In this document: positions 62,501 to 64,000 of the stretch, one piece after another
Position numbering within the stretch: position 1 is the first letter of the stretch
How the letters are laid out: each line of letters opens with the position of its first letter
Origin: an uncultured Clostridia bacterium
Lineage (GTDB): Bacteria > Bacillota > Clostridia > Christensenellales > Pumilibacteraceae
Length of the DNA: 64,000 bases
Direction: 5' to 3'
Assembly: GCA_934270565.1 (NCBI GenBank)
Contig: CAKQPR010000007.1
Span: 1-64,000 of the forward strand
Program-made: the position numbers and the translations under genes
The notes under the pieces: generated by a model
Database searches by the model: none
Told to the model about the DNA's origin: nothing
What the model saw: only the letters and a program-made list of their open reading frames with translations

Positions 62501-62658
62501 ACCTCGCCCTTTGCGTAAGAAGTCGCGATGCTTACTTCCGAAAGCACGGGAACGTCGTTTGCCGAAACGAACGACGGCGAATACGTTATTCCCGCGACGA
62601 CGCCCATTGCGAGCGTTGCGATCGCAACCAGAATTATTTTTATCCGACTTTTCTTCAT
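59593..62658 (-). CDS. Large secreted Ig-like repeat protein
   Basis: A 1021-residue protein with a signal peptide (cleavage near FVSA-ND, residue 33) and no lipobox, LPxTG or S-layer motif visible. A jelly-roll-like region with LIVNANYSSENDMTYFSAGS lies near residues 130-350, followed by Ig-like domains (SAGEYVVEYTARDYSGNEAK, SGEYVVSYRIVDFAGQEKEV), a second jelly-roll-like region and a final Ig domain (EGEYTVIYYALDESGNTAKL). It overlaps the DUF4838 gene by 4 bases and follows the second permease by 12. Probably surface-associated glycan binding; how it stays on the cell is unclear. Confidence 0.75.
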   Translation of the reverse strand: MKKSRIKIILVAIATLAMGVVAGITYSPSFVSANDVPVLSEVSIATSYAKGEVLTVPAATVTVGGEQKAASAYLHHPDGSVRVLGKEVELDVMGNYSLEYRTVVSGVAYSFEKPFTVYTEKFQIVGDKGSAEYKTYDYVDPYSHASDSFTGEFIRLYEGEKLIINDYFDISKATKNEPFIHLAVIPETFGTYDFASLYFKFINKKDPSQYLIVNANYSSENDMTYFSAGSEKQTPSGLQRHAGKETLHVGNRFGAPWQGSFSYGDILVARKKTVKRDTMRLYLDYEEKTMYANEQKGFIIDLDSAEYFSTIWEGFEDGAVSVEISAGNYEGSKPAQFMILDVSQGDVDLTEQAYTDAVAPEISIDFGAYTDKTLPDGIAGYPYSCFAATATDWYSGDCAVKTRVFGRYNSSQKYEINVRDGKFVPDSAGEYVVEYTARDYSGNEAKVTYTVNVKASGVPIEANALSPVTSGKTGESIPVAELSASGGMGELAVTPKVTRNGENVKIENGSFRPEKSGEYVVSYRIVDFAGQEKEVKYSVSVSNNDKAVFIDKIVLPKFFIEGSAYVLPEVTAYDYTSGEVKKIKAIAEVVDAGAKREITNGVYTPAVANHLDKAIVRYKATVGESIAYSEEFAIPVCKVGKGNNVDMSKYFVGDGITTSATADYVEVTSVKSGKRVYFANPLLADSFEVTFDIDPLNNGCDKINFYLTDAENGASVKVTYTKQAGSTSLMSINDGKNFTVNSSFYGTGSSSFFFRFNGLTNKLGNNSSVDYKVTADSDGNPFDGFISGKVYFSYELENAVRDTAVRFKNLCSQKLSSSKTDISKPKVSFKGERELRYHLGDAFAMPWLTVVDVLDANPTAYYSVIDPEGNIVIDDNGVRLEEVSPSYRASFAFTKHGFYTIDVYAEDWNGRKERNGGYSMEVVDEIAPVIKITGTVVTSANVGEAVTVAEATVSDNISETENIRINVLVKTPLETYVPVMSNNKFVPSVEGEYTVIYYALDESGNTAKLSYTVKVGGGNNQ

Positions 62659-62670
62659 TTTTACCTCCTT

Positions 62671-63558
62671 TTACTCTTTATCGCCGCCTATGGTAAGATT
62701 CGCCATAAGCCGCTGATTGAACACCATATACACCGCGAGAACCGGCACGAGCATGATAACTCCGCCCGTCAGTTTCAGCGGAATATTCGTCGTAAGATTG
62801 TCTCGGTTTACGTTGAAATAATACATTCCGTATGCGATCGTGGGATACGCGGGCATATACATAAGCGGGGTGTAATAATCGTTCCAGAAAGCAATGAACT
62901 GTATAAGGAAAACCGTAAAGAACAGGTTTTTCACGAGCGGAAGCATAATCTGCACGAACACCCTGAAATAGCCCGCGCCGTCTATATACGCCGCTTCTTC
63001 GAACGATTTCGAGAAACTGCGGAACGTTGCGTAAAACACGAGGTAATACATACTCAGAAAGTGACTTTTCGTTATCCACAAGCCCCACAGCCGATTATAT
63101 AAACCGAGCCTGTGCATCATCGCCAGTTCGCTCGCCTGCGCTCCTACTATCGGAAGCGCGATGGCGACGATCACAAAAGCGTTGATAATCCTGCTGAAAA
63201 CGTAGTTGAACCGCGCGGTTACATATCCGACGACGCAGGGTACGAGCGTCGCCATAAGTCCGCAACCCACCGCGTAAGCGATCGAATACTCGAACATATA
63301 TATCATTGTCGGGTATCTGATTTCTCCGCTCGGGAGTTTTACGGGAACGTAGAATTTCGTGAACGCGATCGCGTAATTCGAGAACTGCCATTGCATCGGC
63401 CACGGAACGGCTTTATATTCGCTGCTTATGCCGTCCTGAAGAGACATCATACATCCCCAGATTATCGGCGCGAACAGCAGGATCGTATAAATACAGAGAA
63501 TGACCAGAACTATTATAAACAGCGGGGATCTGTACCATTTTGTCTTGATTTTACTCAT
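62671..63558 (-). CDS. Sugar ABC transporter permease (MalG/CUT1 type)
   Basis: A 295-residue permease with six membrane segments and the EAA loop FEEAAYIDGAGYFRVFVQIM. It ends NLTIGGDKE, the MalG-type C-terminus. Its ATG overlaps the upstream permease stop by 8 bases. Counterpart of 39178-40062. Confidence 0.9.
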   Translation of the reverse strand: MSKIKTKWYRSPLFIIVLVILCIYTILLFAPIIWGCMMSLQDGISSEYKAVPWPMQWQFSNYAIAFTKFYVPVKLPSGEIRYPTMIYMFEYSIAYAVGCGLMATLVPCVVGYVTARFNYVFSRIINAFVIVAIALPIVGAQASELAMMHRLGLYNRLWGLWITKSHFLSMYYLVFYATFRSFSKSFEEAAYIDGAGYFRVFVQIMLPLVKNLFFTVFLIQFIAFWNDYYTPLMYMPAYPTIAYGMYYFNVNRDNLTTNIPLKLTGGVIMLVPVLAVYMVFNQRLMANLTIGGDKE

Positions 63559-64000
63559 TGCTCGGCCCTACCTTTGCAAGGATTTTTCTGACGGCAAAAG
63601 TTATCGGTACGATTATAATCGTCATAATAACACCGAGCGTGGCAAGATACGGATACTCTCCGAACGACGCGCGTTGCGTTTGCTTATACAGAAGGTATCC
63701 GATATTGACGTACTTGCTCTGAGCGTTTCCGCCCCAGAACGAGAATATATTATACTGGTTCGTGAAAAATCCCGCGAGCGCGACGACTGCAAGAGTGCTG
63801 AACGTCTGATAAATCTGAGGGAATACGACTCTCGTAAATTCCTGCCAGCTGTTCGCGCCGTCGATTTTAGCCGCCTCTATTACCGATTCGGATATGGACG
63901 ACATATCGCCCGTAAGAAGCAGAACGTTTGACCCGAATCCCATAATCACGTTGTAAAGAATAAGCGTAAACACCGTCGTTTTCGGGTTTGATAATAAGCC
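63551..64000 (-). CDS. Sugar ABC transporter permease (MalF type), partial
   Basis: The last 149 residues of a MalF-type permease; the frame stays open to the window edge. The EAA loop EAAKIDGANSWQEF and three to four membrane segments are visible. The missing 5' part, and any solute-binding gene and regulator for this second locus, lie beyond 64000. Confidence 0.88.
   Translation of the reverse strand, partial: GLLSNPKTTVFTLILYNVIMGFGSNVLLLTGDMSSISESVIEAAKIDGANSWQEFTRVVFPQIYQTFSTLAVVALAGFFTNQYNIFSFWGGNAQSKYVNIGYLLYKQTQRASFGEYPYLATLGVIMTIIIVPITFAVRKILAKVGPSNE

Overview
The window looks like chromosomal DNA of an uncultured, probably gut-associated, low-to-mid G+C Gram-positive bacterium (Bacillota, Clostridia; a Christensenellales-like lineage is a guess). 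Grounds: purine-rich Shine-Dalgarno sites, many lipobox-type lipoproteins, two stand-alone Spo0A C-terminal-domain proteins, a YtrA-type GntR/ABC operon, a CmpB-family membrane protein, and sugar ABC importers with no ATPase encoded beside them. No rRNA, CRISPR array or complete transposase was found, and no tRNA I could fold by eye.

Layout. 1-3067 is a mosaic of dispersed short repeats around one double-HTH XRE regulator; a segment of about 0.6-0.7 kb is duplicated directly on both sides of that regulator. 3068-4928 (minus) is an ABC export/GntR operon with a palindromic operator. 5148-6774 (plus) is a three-gene set (HD phosphohydrolase, CmpB-like membrane protein, YjbR) with a consensus promoter and a terminator. 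6865-11815 is an AraC regulator divergent from a GH2 beta-mannosidase-like enzyme, a GmhA-type sugar-phosphate isomerase and a ROK kinase. 11816-12300 is more repeat mosaic, followed by Spo0A-C paralogue 1 (minus) and a divergently read TIM-barrel protein of unknown family (13154-15166).

15564-40977 (minus) is the centrepiece: 17 tightly packed co-directional genes, about 25 kb, starting next to a LacI regulator (41209-42189) with two copies of an operator-like site. In transcription order: two sugar ABC permeases, a solute-binding lipoprotein, a GH123/DUF4091-type secreted protein, three surface lipoproteins made of Ig-like and jelly-roll modules, a DUF4838 protein, two GH78 rhamnosidases, a GHL10-like protein, an SGNH esterase, an alpha/beta-hydrolase esterase, a DapA/NanA-type aldolase, a nucleoside-hydrolase-like protein, an RpiB-type isomerase and a YhcH-type protein. 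The logic suggested is capture outside by lipoproteins, import of oligosaccharides, then de-esterification and de-rhamnosylation in the cytoplasm, because the GH78, DUF4838 and esterase genes lack signal peptides. The final sugar and its catabolic route are not settled.

42190-47570 is a regulatory and mosaic block: Spo0A-C paralogue 2, a truncated AraC gene, an AraC regulator divergent from an aldolase/DMT-transporter pair, and a frameshifted small HTH regulator under a perfect palindrome. 47869-64000 (minus, running off the right end) is a second locus of the same design: two permeases, a large secreted Ig-like protein, a DUF4838 lipoprotein with a Cys-rich N-terminus, two lipoproteins built from BIG2-like and GLUG-like modules (one carrying a 680-bp near-identical internal repeat), a second member of the unknown TIM-barrel family and a GH2 glycosidase. 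All family assignments are read from motifs by eye; no database search was run.
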